Assembly (NCBI GenBank): GCA_963703355.1 | Contig: OY969813.1 | Location: 2,790,001-2,854,000, forward strand | Direction of reading: 5' to 3' | Origin: Puia sp963703355 | Lineage (GTDB): Bacteria > Bacteroidota > Bacteroidia > Chitinophagales > Chitinophagaceae | DNA length: 64,000 bases | Part shown: positions 35,738 through 43,705 of the stretch, one piece after another | How the letters are laid out: every line of letters begins with the position of its first letter | Position numbering within the stretch: the stretch's first letter is position 1 | Program-made: the position numbers and the translations under genes | Notes under the pieces: model-generated | What the model was told of the DNA's origin: nothing | The model's database searches: none | What the model saw: only the letters and a program-made list of their open reading frames with translations

Positions 35738-36007
35738 TTACATGCGGGCAGCTAATTCCTTACCTGCTTTAAACTTAGCTACTTTTTTTGCTTTGATTTT
35801 TATTACTGCACCTGTTTGAGGATTACGTCCATTACGTGCCGCTCTTTTGGAAACAGAGAAAGTGCCAAAACCAACCAGTGTAACTTTGCCTCCGCCTTTC
35901 AATGTCTTTGCGACTGCTTCAACAAATGAATCGAGCGTATCATTGGCTTGAGTCTTTGTAATGCCGGTATCTTCGGCGATCTTTGAAATTAATTCTGCTT
36001 TGTTCAT
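35738..36007 (-). CDS. HU-family DNA-binding protein
   Basis: 89 residues covering the full HU fold: MNKAELISKIAEDTGITKTQ, TLVGFGTFSVSKRAARNGRNPQTG (DNA-binding arm) and KAKKVAKFKAGKEL. Nucleoid-associated dimer that bends DNA. Strong own promoter and own terminator. Confidence 0.97.
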   Translation of the reverse strand: MNKAELISKIAEDTGITKTQANDTLDSFVEAVAKTLKGGGKVTLVGFGTFSVSKRAARNGRNPQTGAVIKIKAKKVAKFKAGKELAARM

Positions 36008-36027
36008 AGTGTAATATTTTGTACCGG

Positions 36028-36057
36028 CAAATATACCTGCTTTTTATTTCCACCAAA
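36028..36057 (-). promoter_or_regulatory. Promoter of the HU gene
   Basis: On the minus strand TTTG (36057-36054) and TATATTTG (36035-36028), 18 nt apart; an exact match to TTTG / TAnnTTTG, 21 bp before the ATG. Confidence 0.75.
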
Positions 36058-36173
36058 ACTTTTAGATCTTTTAAAACAGGTATAAATCAGCGTGGATAAG
36101 GGTTTCGGACCTTTCTTTTTTATACTTTTCCACAACTAACGCACAGAACGTGTTCTGAACGTACTGAATCGTT

Positions 36174-36941
36174 TTATTTCTTTAACTCAAGATATACCGG
36201 GCAATGATCACTTTGTTTTACATCAGGGAAAATATCTGTATGAAGTATTCGGTCGCTCAGATTATTGGTAACACATATATAGTCAATCCTCCAGCCTTTA
36301 TTGTTGACTCTTACGGAAGGGAAACGTTGACTCCACCAGCTATACCTATGTGCTTCCGAGTGTTGTTTTCTGAAACTGTCCGTCCATCCACTTTCCAGAA
36401 ATTTATCCATCCAGGATCTTTCTGCTGGAAGAAATCCTGATGAATTTTTATTTCCCTTGGGATCGTGTATGTCGATTTCTTTGTGTGCAATATTATAATC
36501 ACCACAAAGAATCAAACGCGGATATTTCTTTTTTAATTGATTCAGATAAAGATAAAATTCATCCAGCCATTCGTATTTAAATGCCTGTCGGATATCTCCG
36601 GAAGTACCCGAAGGGAAATAAGCATTGATCAGATGAATGTCGCCAAAGTCAAGCTGGATAACCCTTCCCTCATCATCGCTTACGGCGTGCCCCGTTCCAT
36701 ATTGGACATTATCTGGTTTTATTTTTGAAAAAACAGCGACTCCGCTATATCCTTTTTTTTGAGCGCTGAACCAGAAATCGTGATATCCCAGTGAAGTGAT
36801 TTCTTCGTGTGCAATATTGTCTTTTTCTGCTTTTGTTTCCTGCAGACAGATAACATCCGCGGGATTTGTTTTTATCCAATCTATCAATCCTTTTTTTATT
36901 GCAGCGCGGATACCGTTCACATTATAACTGACGATACGCAT
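36174..36941 (-). CDS. xth: Exodeoxyribonuclease III / AP endonuclease
   Basis: ATG 36941 (MRIVSYNVNGIRAA) is preferred to one three codons upstream; 255 residues. Metal and catalytic motifs of the EEP family: ICLQETKAEKD, GDYNIAHKEIDIHDP, ERSWMDKFL and the terminal SDHCPVYLEL. It acts in base-excision repair. It is divergent from the LOG gene across a long palindrome. A smaller palindrome, CAGAAC-GT-GTTCTG (36144-36157), lies downstream of its stop. Confidence 0.96.
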   Translation of the reverse strand: MRIVSYNVNGIRAAIKKGLIDWIKTNPADVICLQETKAEKDNIAHEEITSLGYHDFWFSAQKKGYSGVAVFSKIKPDNVQYGTGHAVSDDEGRVIQLDFGDIHLINAYFPSGTSGDIRQAFKYEWLDEFYLYLNQLKKKYPRLILCGDYNIAHKEIDIHDPKGNKNSSGFLPAERSWMDKFLESGWTDSFRKQHSEAHRYSWWSQRFPSVRVNNKGWRIDYICVTNNLSDRILHTDIFPDVKQSDHCPVYLELKK

Positions 36942-36973
36942 AGATGTCATCCTGTTGTTTGCTTATATTCGAT

Positions 36974-37005
36974 ATGTAATTTACTTCTTGTTTTCTAAAT
37001 TACAT
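36974..37005. promoter_or_regulatory. Ten-bp perfect inverted repeat between divergent xth and LOG genes
   Basis: ATGTAATTTA (36974-36983) and TAAATTACAT (36996-37005) are exact complements with a 12-nt spacer, centred in the 71-bp divergent region, 8 bp before the LOG ATG. A shared operator is the simplest reading. Confidence 0.55.
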
Positions 37006-37012
37006 GTAAACT

Positions 37013-37759
37013 ATGTCTGTAGATCAACCGGTTATTAAGTCTAAAATACCCCTGTATCTGGATGGCCCGCAAAGCCGCAGTTTCGAATTGGCATTTGCAT
37101 GGAAAGTATTTACTCAGATCCTCGAAGGCAATCGTGCATTGTATTTCGTTGGGCCCTGCATTACTGTATTTGGATCCGCCAGATTCAAGGAGAATCATCC
37201 GTTTTACGATAAAGCAAGGGAATTTGGAAAACGGATTGCCGCCATGGGGTTCACTGTTATGACTGGCGGCGGCCCAGGTATTATGGAAGCGGCTAACCGG
37301 GGCGCTTTTGAGAACAATGGTAAGTCGGTAGGTTGTAATATTCGCCTTCCGATGGAGCAACAGCCTAATAAGTATATGCAGAAATGGATCACTTTCGATT
37401 ACTTTTTTCTCAGGAAGGCCATGCTGTTGAAATATTCTTACGCCTTCATCGTCATGCCAGGAGGTTTTGGGACAATGGATGAATTATTTAATACATTAAC
37501 ACTTATACAAACCAAATCCTTAACACAATTTCCGATCGTTCTTTTCGGGAAGGAATATTACACCCACCTGCGGGAGTTATTCCAGAAAATGCTGACAGAA
37601 GGTACCATTGCAGAAGAAGACCTGAATCTTTTGCTGATTACCGATGATGTGGACGAAGCAATGAATCATATCAAAACGTACATCTCCAGCAACTACAATC
37701 TTCAGAAAAAAAGAAAACGTCTTTGGTGGTTGTTTGAAAAGAAGTTTCCGAAAGCTTAA
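37013..37759 (+). CDS. LOG-family protein (nucleotide 5'-monophosphate phosphoribohydrolase type)
   Basis: 248 residues. Rossmann-like fold with VFGSARF, the GGGPGIMEAANRGAF motif and PGGFGTMDELFNTLT, the two signatures of the TIGR00730/LOG family. Family members release cytokinin-like bases or hydrolyse nucleotide monophosphates; the substrate here is unknown. Its last codons (AAA GCT TAA) are already part of an AAGCTTAAAGC repeat array. Confidence 0.88.
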   Translation: MSVDQPVIKSKIPLYLDGPQSRSFELAFAWKVFTQILEGNRALYFVGPCITVFGSARFKENHPFYDKAREFGKRIAAMGFTVMTGGGPGIMEAANRGAFENNGKSVGCNIRLPMEQQPNKYMQKWITFDYFFLRKAMLLKYSYAFIVMPGGFGTMDELFNTLTLIQTKSLTQFPIVLFGKEYYTHLRELFQKMLTEGTIAEEDLNLLLITDDVDEAMNHIKTYISSNYNLQKKRKRLWWLFEKKFPKA

Positions 37760-37946
37760 AGCTTAAGGCATAAGGCAAGTATGGGAGTATGGGAGTATGG
37801 GAGTGTGGAAGAGAAGTATAAGAGTATAAGAAGATAAGAGTATAAGAGTAGAGATGGTTAGCTTTAAATAAACTCCTTTCCGCTTTAAGCATTGCGCCTT
37901 AAGTCTCCCGCCTTGCGCCTTAAGCCTCCCGCCTTGCGCCTTAAGC
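37756..37946. repeat. Largest word array, between convergent LOG and outer-membrane protein genes
   Basis: Plus-strand order: AAGCTTAAGGC words, then AAGTATGGGAGTATGGGAG, then AAGTATAAGAGTATAAG, about 35 bp of other sequence, then CGCTTTAAGC and TTGCGCCTTAAGCC words that complement the first block and end at the TAG of the opposite gene. The outer blocks make an imperfect inverted repeat enclosing the AGTATGGGAG block. Confidence 0.8.
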
Positions 37947-38864
37947 CTAATGAACCTTCTTCCCGATAGGAAAACTCAATCCCAGATTAAGAATCATTTC
38001 ATAAGTACCGAATGCCTGTTTTGCTGTACCCGAATATATTTCTAATCCCGAATACCTTGCATAGTCGATCTTGTTTGCATACTCAAGATAAATGTAATGT
38101 AAGAAGGTAAGTTTTAAATCGCCTTCAGCACCAACATTCCATCCCCCAAACTGGAAGTCCTGATCATTGGCGGGCTGACTGAAGAATTTATTTTGCACAT
38201 GAGGAATAACAGGGCCAGCTCCAAATTTACCCAGCACATCCAGTTTTATAGTTTGTTTTTTATTGTTGAAAATATGCCAGCGTTTAACAATGTTGATCAA
38301 TAAAAAATTTGCACCATTGTTGAGATAATAATAGGAGCTATCAGTTGTTCCCGGTGCACTCGACGCAAAATAATACGGTTTGTTTACCGGCTGATGATTA
38401 TATGTTCCAGTCATGAGAACCACCTGGCCATCACCGAAAATAAATTTAGTATGATCAAAATTGATCTCTATACCCAATCCTTTTTTCTCATTAAAAATAT
38501 AACCGATGCGATAATTATATTGTGGAATAGAAATAGCCTTGTTGAATATGCCCTCATCCCACCCCTTGTGGTCATGTCCAATTACATCCACAAAGGTGAA
38601 ATCATTTCCTAAAGCTGGCTGGTTTATTTTTATATTACTATGGGTATACCACTCCTGATTGTATCCCCACGAAAAATAAAGTTCACCTGTTCTTGTATTG
38701 CCGGTATTAATTTGAACTGAATTGGATTTAACCGAGGAAGGATCCGTCGCAGTGGATTGGGCCAGACTAAAGAGTGGCGTAAAAAGGCCCAAGATCAAAA
38801 AGTTCCTCCACACATATATTCCGTTTCTCATAGTTAGTAATAGCTGTATTTTTTCAGAGCGCAA
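37947..38864 (-). CDS. Probable outer-membrane beta-barrel protein
   Basis: 305 residues. Signal peptide (about 18-35, ending SLAQS). Alternating beta pattern with aromatic-ended strands (ELYFSWGYNQEWYTHSNIKI, LGIEINFDHTKFIFGDG) and a final strand YEMILNLGLSFPIGKKVH. It looks like a small Bacteroidota outer-membrane barrel of unknown cargo. An ATG about 10 codons downstream is a possible alternative start. Confidence 0.65.
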   Translation of the reverse strand: MRSEKIQLLLTMRNGIYVWRNFLILGLFTPLFSLAQSTATDPSSVKSNSVQINTGNTRTGELYFSWGYNQEWYTHSNIKINQPALGNDFTFVDVIGHDHKGWDEGIFNKAISIPQYNYRIGYIFNEKKGLGIEINFDHTKFIFGDGQVVLMTGTYNHQPVNKPYYFASSAPGTTDSSYYYLNNGANFLLINIVKRWHIFNNKKQTIKLDVLGKFGAGPVIPHVQNKFFSQPANDQDFQFGGWNVGAEGDLKLTFLHYIYLEYANKIDYARYSGLEIYSGTAKQAFGTYEMILNLGLSFPIGKKVH

Positions 38865-38898
38865 TTTACGATCATTCTTTTTAATGACTGGTTAAACA

Positions 38899-41655
38899 CT
38901 ATGCATCGTAATCCAGCACCGGGCGAAGCCATCTTTCAATTTCAGAAACTTTCATTTGTTTCCTGGATGCATAGTCGGTTACCTGATCCTTGCTGATTTT
39001 ACCGATTCCGAAATATTTGCTTTCGGGATTCGCAAAATACCAGCCGCTTACTGATGATGCAGGATACATGGCCATGGATTCCGTCAGCGTGATTCCGGTC
39101 GTTTTTTCACCGCCGAGTAGATGGAACAATTTATGTTTCTCGGTATGGTCGGGACAGGCAGGATATCCCGGTGCGGGACGAATGCCCGTATATTCTTCTT
39201 TGATAAGTTGTTCGTTAGAAAGATGTTCCGTTTTCTCGTATCCCCAATATTCGGTTCTCACTTTTTTATGAAGTAATTCAGCAAATGCTTCCGCCAACCG
39301 GTCAGCAAGTGCCTGCAAAATAATTTTGTTATAGTCATCAAGCTCTGTGGTAAACCTTTCGATATGTTTTTCTATACCCTGGATGGTAACAGAAAATGCA
39401 CCTATATAGTCTGTTTTTCCGGCGTCGGCAGGAGTAATAAAATCAGCAAGTGATATATTATATTGGCCTGCCGCTTTCCTGGATTGCTGACGCAAGAATT
39501 CTAATTTAATAAGGTCAGCTTCTTTTCCATTATCCCCGGAATTTGTATAGATAGTAACTGTATCATCTTCTGTTGCATTTGCCGGCCAGATACCTATTAC
39601 ACCCCTGGGAGTCAGCCATTTTTCCTGAATAATTTTTTTAAGTAATGCCTGGGCATCTTGATACAGGCGCGTTGCGGCTTCCCCAATCACCTCATCACTG
39701 AGCAGTTGCGGGAACTTGCCATGCATTTCCCAGGCAATAAAGAATGGCTGCCAGTCAATATATTCCGAAATCTCCTGAAGATCCACGTCAGTGAAAATCT
39801 TTACGCCGGTCAATGCGGGTTTTACCGGTTCGAATTTACTCCAGTCGATTTTCGTTTTATTTTTACGTGACTCATCGTAGGCAAGTAATTGTTTCCCCGA
39901 TTTTTTGTTGGCAAAATCACTTTTTAGTTTTATATATTCTTCTTCGATATTTTTTAAAAATGGTTTTTTGAGTGATTCGTTTAATAAACTGCCCGCAACA
40001 GTCACACTGCGTGATGCATCCAAAACATGAACCACTCCATCATCATATTCCGGAGCAATGCGTATCGCAGTATGCATACGCGAAGTGGTAGCTCCTCCGA
40101 TCATCAATGGTAAATGGAAGTTTCTTTTTTTCATTTCCCTTGCTACATATACCATTTCATCGAGTGAAGGAGTAATCAGTCCGCTCAGTCCGATAATATC
40201 CACTTTTTCCTTGACCGCGGTATCCAGTATCCTGTCCATGGAAACCATTACTCCCAGATCAATGATATCATATCCATTACATCCCAATACAACTCCCACG
40301 ATATTTTTTCCGATATCATGTACGTCGCCCTTCACCGTGGCCAGCAGAATTTTTGCAGCCCCCTTTTCTTCTTCTGCTTTCCCAGTGGCACTCGCCGCTT
40401 TTCTCCTGTTATAATTATCCAGTTTTTCCTGTTCGATATATGGCGTCAGCACGGCAACTGATTTTTTCATCACGCGGGCGCTTTTCACTACCTGGGGCAA
40501 AAACATTTTTCCACTGCCAAAAAGATCTCCGACTACATTCATTCCCGCCATCAGCGGACCTTCAATTACTTCCAGCGGCTTGTCATAAATCTGGCGAGCC
40601 TCTTCGGTGTCTGCTTCTATGAACTCGGTAATACCATTTATAAGTGCATGTTTCAGTCTTTCCTCAACGGAAGTCAGTCGCCAGGTTTCATCTTTTTTTT
40701 CTTCTTTGGTTTTCCCTTTTACGGTTTCAGCAAAGGCAAGCAGTTTTTCAGTAGCCTCGTTATTATCGTTATTCCTGTTTAGAATAACATCCTCGCATAA
40801 CTCACGCAGGCCCGGTTCAATTTCATCGTATATAACCAGCTGTCCGGCATTCACAATGCCCATACTCATGCCTGCTTTGATCGCATAGTATAAGAAAACA
40901 CTGTGCATTGCTTCACGAACGGGTTCATTCCCCCGGAATGAAAAGGATAGATTACTCACGCCGCCGCTGATTTTTACAAGCGGATGCATTCGTTTTACTT
41001 CCCTCGTAGCTTCTATAAAATCGACAGCGTAATTATTATGTTCTTCGAGCCCCGTTGCAATCGCAAAAATATTCAGGTCGAATATGATGTCCTGAGGATC
41101 GAAATCAAGTTCTTTGGTTAAGATCTCAAAAGCGCGATGAGAGATGTCTACCTTTCTTTTTTTAGTATCCGCCTGACCTTTCTCATCAAATGCCATTACC
41201 ACTACAGCCGCACCAAAGCTTTTACAAATGATTGCCTGCTCTTTAAATTTTTCTTCTCCTTCTTTTAAGGAAATCGAATTGACAATACATTTTCCCTGCA
41301 CACATTTAAGACCTGCCTGAATAATACTGAATTTTGAAGAGTCGATCATGATCGGAATCTTCGCGATATCGGGTTCGCTCTGAATGAGATTCAGATAATG
41401 TGTCATCGCTTTCTCTCCATCCAGCAATGCATCATCCATGTTTACGTCCAGTATCTGCGCGCCATTTTCTACCTGCTGACGTGCAACTGCAAGAGCTTCT
41501 TCATATTTGTTTTCACGAATAAGTCTTGCGAATTTTTTAGATCCGGTGATATTGGTGCGTTCACCTACGTTTACGAAATTCGATTCAGGCCGGACCACCA
41601 GGGGTTCAAGACCAGACAAACGGAGATAGGGGTATATTATATTTTCTTCGCTCAT
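38899..41655 (-). CDS. metH: Methionine synthase, folate- and cobalamin-binding half
   Basis: 918 residues. Begins at the pterin-binding domain (VNVGERTNITGSKKFARLI, DVNMDDALLDGE), then the cobalamin cap, the B12-binding domain with KGDVHDIGKNIVGVVLGCNG (the Asp-x-His-x-x-Gly lower-ligand motif) and the C-terminal AdoMet reactivation domain (RPAPGYPACPDHTEK). It lacks the homocysteine-binding domain, which is supplied by the gene starting 13 bp upstream. Together they methylate homocysteine from methyl-tetrahydrofolate. Confidence 0.95.
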   Translation of the reverse strand: MSEENIIYPYLRLSGLEPLVVRPESNFVNVGERTNITGSKKFARLIRENKYEEALAVARQQVENGAQILDVNMDDALLDGEKAMTHYLNLIQSEPDIAKIPIMIDSSKFSIIQAGLKCVQGKCIVNSISLKEGEEKFKEQAIICKSFGAAVVVMAFDEKGQADTKKRKVDISHRAFEILTKELDFDPQDIIFDLNIFAIATGLEEHNNYAVDFIEATREVKRMHPLVKISGGVSNLSFSFRGNEPVREAMHSVFLYYAIKAGMSMGIVNAGQLVIYDEIEPGLRELCEDVILNRNNDNNEATEKLLAFAETVKGKTKEEKKDETWRLTSVEERLKHALINGITEFIEADTEEARQIYDKPLEVIEGPLMAGMNVVGDLFGSGKMFLPQVVKSARVMKKSVAVLTPYIEQEKLDNYNRRKAASATGKAEEEKGAAKILLATVKGDVHDIGKNIVGVVLGCNGYDIIDLGVMVSMDRILDTAVKEKVDIIGLSGLITPSLDEMVYVAREMKKRNFHLPLMIGGATTSRMHTAIRIAPEYDDGVVHVLDASRSVTVAGSLLNESLKKPFLKNIEEEYIKLKSDFANKKSGKQLLAYDESRKNKTKIDWSKFEPVKPALTGVKIFTDVDLQEISEYIDWQPFFIAWEMHGKFPQLLSDEVIGEAATRLYQDAQALLKKIIQEKWLTPRGVIGIWPANATEDDTVTIYTNSGDNGKEADLIKLEFLRQQSRKAAGQYNISLADFITPADAGKTDYIGAFSVTIQGIEKHIERFTTELDDYNKIILQALADRLAEAFAELLHKKVRTEYWGYEKTEHLSNEQLIKEEYTGIRPAPGYPACPDHTEKHKLFHLLGGEKTTGITLTESMAMYPASSVSGWYFANPESKYFGIGKISKDQVTDYASRKQMKVSEIERWLRPVLDYDA

Positions 41656-41668
41656 TCAGGATGTTTGT

Positions 41669-42781
41669 TTAGGCCACTGTTTCAACCACAGGCAACTTTC
41701 TGGGTTTTATTTTTTTCACCTGTTCCGCTATATGCCTGATATGATCGGGAGTCGTACCACAACAGCCACCTACGATATTTACATAACCTTCTTTTGCCCA
41801 TTCCTCCAGGAAATGCGCCGTTTCTTCTGGCTCTTCATCATAAGCACCCATAGAATTCGGGAGGCCTGCGTTTGGATAGGCCGAAGTATAACAGCTTGCA
41901 ATTTTTGAAAGTTCTGCAATATGGGGTCGCATTTCTGCTGCGCCCAATGCACAGTTTAATCCAACACTGAGTGGTCTCGCATGAGCCACAGACGTATAAA
42001 AAGCTTCCAGGGTCTGGCCGCTGAGTGTTCTTCCACTTGCATCGGTAATGGTCCCACTAATCATAATTGGCAGCGCTGTCTTTTTCGTATCACGGAAATA
42101 TTTTTTAATAGCGAAGATGGCAGCCTTTGCATTCAGTGTGTCGAAGATCGTTTCAATGAGAAGCAGATCAACGCCTCCGTCCACCAGTCCGCTCACCTGC
42201 TCATAATATGCTTCCATCACTTCATCAAAACTTACTGATCTGAAACCTGGATTGTTTACATCGGGTGAAAGTGATAATGTTTTATTCATCGGACCAATGG
42301 CGCCGGCGACGTACTTATCGTTGGCCGTTGGCCGTTGGCCGTTGGCCGTCTTGTCCGATGAAGCTTTAGCGAAGTCGGACGACCGGTGACTGTTGGCCGA
42401 ATCGGCTTTAAGCTTTGGGCTTTGGGCTTTAAGCTTATTAAATTCCTCAATGGCTTCCCTTGCAACCTTTGCCGATGCCACATTTAATTCATAAGCCAGC
42501 GATTGCATATTATAATCAGCCTGGGCAATAGCCGTACTGCTGAATGTATTGGTCTCAATAATATCAGCTCCCGCTTCCAGATATTCTTTGTGAATGGCAC
42601 GAATGATATCCGGGCGCGTAATAGATAACAAATCGTTATTGCCTTTTACGTCTGAAGCCCAGTCTTTGAATCGTTCACCCCTATAGTCGGCTTCTTCCAG
42701 TTTATAGCGTTGAATCATCGTACCCATCGCACCATCAATGATTAAAATACGCGACTGCAATGCCGATATGATATTTGACAT
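41669..42781 (-). CDS. metH: Methionine synthase, homocysteine-binding half, with in-frame repeat insert
   Basis: 370 residues of the homocysteine S-methyltransferase domain: ILIIDGAMGTMIQRYKLEEAD, zinc ligands in VGLNCALGA and GGCCGTTPDH. The split from the second half looks genuine: a stop, 13 bp, and a natural start. Residues about 115-154 (LKAQSPKLKAD...DKTANGQRPTAND) have no counterpart in other MetH proteins, which go directly from the helix to KYVAGAIGP. This insert is a translated word array (42319-42436). Confidence 0.93.
   Translation of the reverse strand: MSNIISALQSRILIIDGAMGTMIQRYKLEEADYRGERFKDWASDVKGNNDLLSITRPDIIRAIHKEYLEAGADIIETNTFSSTAIAQADYNMQSLAYELNVASAKVAREAIEEFNKLKAQSPKLKADSANSHRSSDFAKASSDKTANGQRPTANDKYVAGAIGPMNKTLSLSPDVNNPGFRSVSFDEVMEAYYEQVSGLVDGGVDLLLIETIFDTLNAKAAIFAIKKYFRDTKKTALPIMISGTITDASGRTLSGQTLEAFYTSVAHARPLSVGLNCALGAAEMRPHIAELSKIASCYTSAYPNAGLPNSMGAYDEEPEETAHFLEEWAKEGYVNIVGGCCGTTPDHIRHIAEQVKKIKPRKLPVVETVA
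42319..42436. repeat. Word array inside the metH first-half coding sequence
   Basis: On the coding (minus) strand the order is AAGCTTAAAGCCCAAAGC words, CGGCCAACAG, a palindrome CCGACTTCGCTAAAGC with TTCATCGGAC, then four GGCCAAC units. It keeps the reading frame and adds about 40 residues between a helix and the next strand of the domain. The same words occur in intergenic arrays at 35380, 37756, 42972 and 50575. Confidence 0.85.
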
Positions 42782-42887
42782 GATTTTGCATTTTAAATGC
42801 GGAATGCTTACTGAGGGAATGAACGCCGAGAATACTACTGAACAACGGAAGGAAAAGTATGAAGGACTTACCTGGCGTTTATTAGTT

Positions 42888-42943
42888 CAGTTCATCTCTT
42901 AAGCGGTCAGGCCGAACAATAAACAAATCTGCCTGATGAACTG
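42888..42943 (-). promoter_or_regulatory. Inverted repeats upstream of metH
   Basis: CAGTTCATC (42888-42896) and GATGAACTG (42935-42943) are exact complements. Inside them TCAGGC (42907-42912) pairs with GCCTGA (42931-42936), overlapping the outer arm by two bases. A minus-strand -7-like TACCTTTA (42951-42944) abuts the outer arm. It could be an operator over the metH promoter or a structured leader. It does not match the SAM or cobalamin riboswitch consensus as I know them. The rest of the 295-bp spacer is the array at 42972. Confidence 0.45.
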
Positions 42944-42971
42944 TAAAGGTACTGCAAAATGGAGTAAATCC

Positions 42972-43079
42972 CAAGGGCTTAAAGCTGAAAGCTCAAAGCC
43001 TAAAGCAAGTATAAGAGTATAGGAGTGTAAGAGTACACCGGCCAACCGTCATCTGTCATCCGTCATCCGTCATCCATCA
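42972..43079. repeat. Three-part word array downstream of recR
   Basis: Plus-strand order: GGGCTTAAAGCTGAAAGC words, AAGTATAAGAGTATAGGAG words, then CACCGGCCAACCGTCATC and repeated CCGTCATC, ending inside the recR stop codon (minus-strand TGA within TTGATGGATGACGG). It shows three word families in one array. Confidence 0.82.
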
Positions 43080-43697
43080 ACGATGTGACACATAGCTCTC
43101 CACTGGCAGCCTGTTGGAAATAGATCGCGCTAAAGTCATTTCATCGGCGTATTCCAGTTCTCCGCCAAAGGAAATACCCCTGGCAATAGTGGTTACTTTA
43201 ACCGGGAAGACCGTCAGTTTTTTCTGTATATAATATATAGTGGTGTCGCCCTGAATATTCGGACTCAAAGCAAATATGATTTCTGTAACTCCTTCTTTCT
43301 GAATTCGGTCGATCAGGGAATCAATAGCCAACTGGTCGGGACCAACACCGTCCAGCGGAGAAATTACACCACCCAGCACATGATAAGTGCCGCTGAATTG
43401 TTGGGTGGTTTCGATGGCAATCACATCCCGAATGGACTCTACTACACAAATCATGTCTTTTCGACGCATGGAGTTCGAACAAATGGAACAGATATCTCCA
43501 TCTGCAACATTGTGACAGCGATTACAGAACCGGATATCCTGACGCATCTTCAGAATGGTTTCACCAAATGCCCTGGCCGATGCCGGATCCTGTTTTAGCA
43601 AATGCAGGACCAGCCGCAGCGCAGTTTTCTTACCAATACCTGGTAGTTTGGCGAATTCATTAACCGCGGTTTCCAACAGAGCCGATGAAAATTGCAT
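43077..43697 (-). CDS. recR: Recombination protein RecR
   Basis: Start at ATG 43697 (MQFSSALLETAVNEFAKLPG), 8 bp after the upstream stop; longer frames overlap that gene. 206 residues, the normal length. HhH region (LPGIGKKTALRLVLHLL), four-Cys zinc finger (CNRCHNVADGDICSIC) and Toprim domain (ICVVESIRDVIAIE). Works with RecO and RecF in gap repair. Confidence 0.96.
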   Translation of the reverse strand: MQFSSALLETAVNEFAKLPGIGKKTALRLVLHLLKQDPASARAFGETILKMRQDIRFCNRCHNVADGDICSICSNSMRRKDMICVVESIRDVIAIETTQQFSGTYHVLGGVISPLDGVGPDQLAIDSLIDRIQKEGVTEIIFALSPNIQGDTTIYYIQKKLTVFPVKVTTIARGISFGGELEYADEMTLARSISNRLPVESYVSHR

Positions 43698-43705
43698 ATA
43701 TAAAA

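Noticed and set aside
41655..41669. Frameshift breaking metH
   Set aside because: There is a clean stop, a spacer and a natural start with intact domains on both sides, so a real gene split is the better reading.
42782..42960. Cobalamin or SAM riboswitch before metH
   Set aside because: The conserved cores of these classes (B12 box, SAM-I junctions) are not present on the metH strand; kept only as an unclassified inverted repeat.
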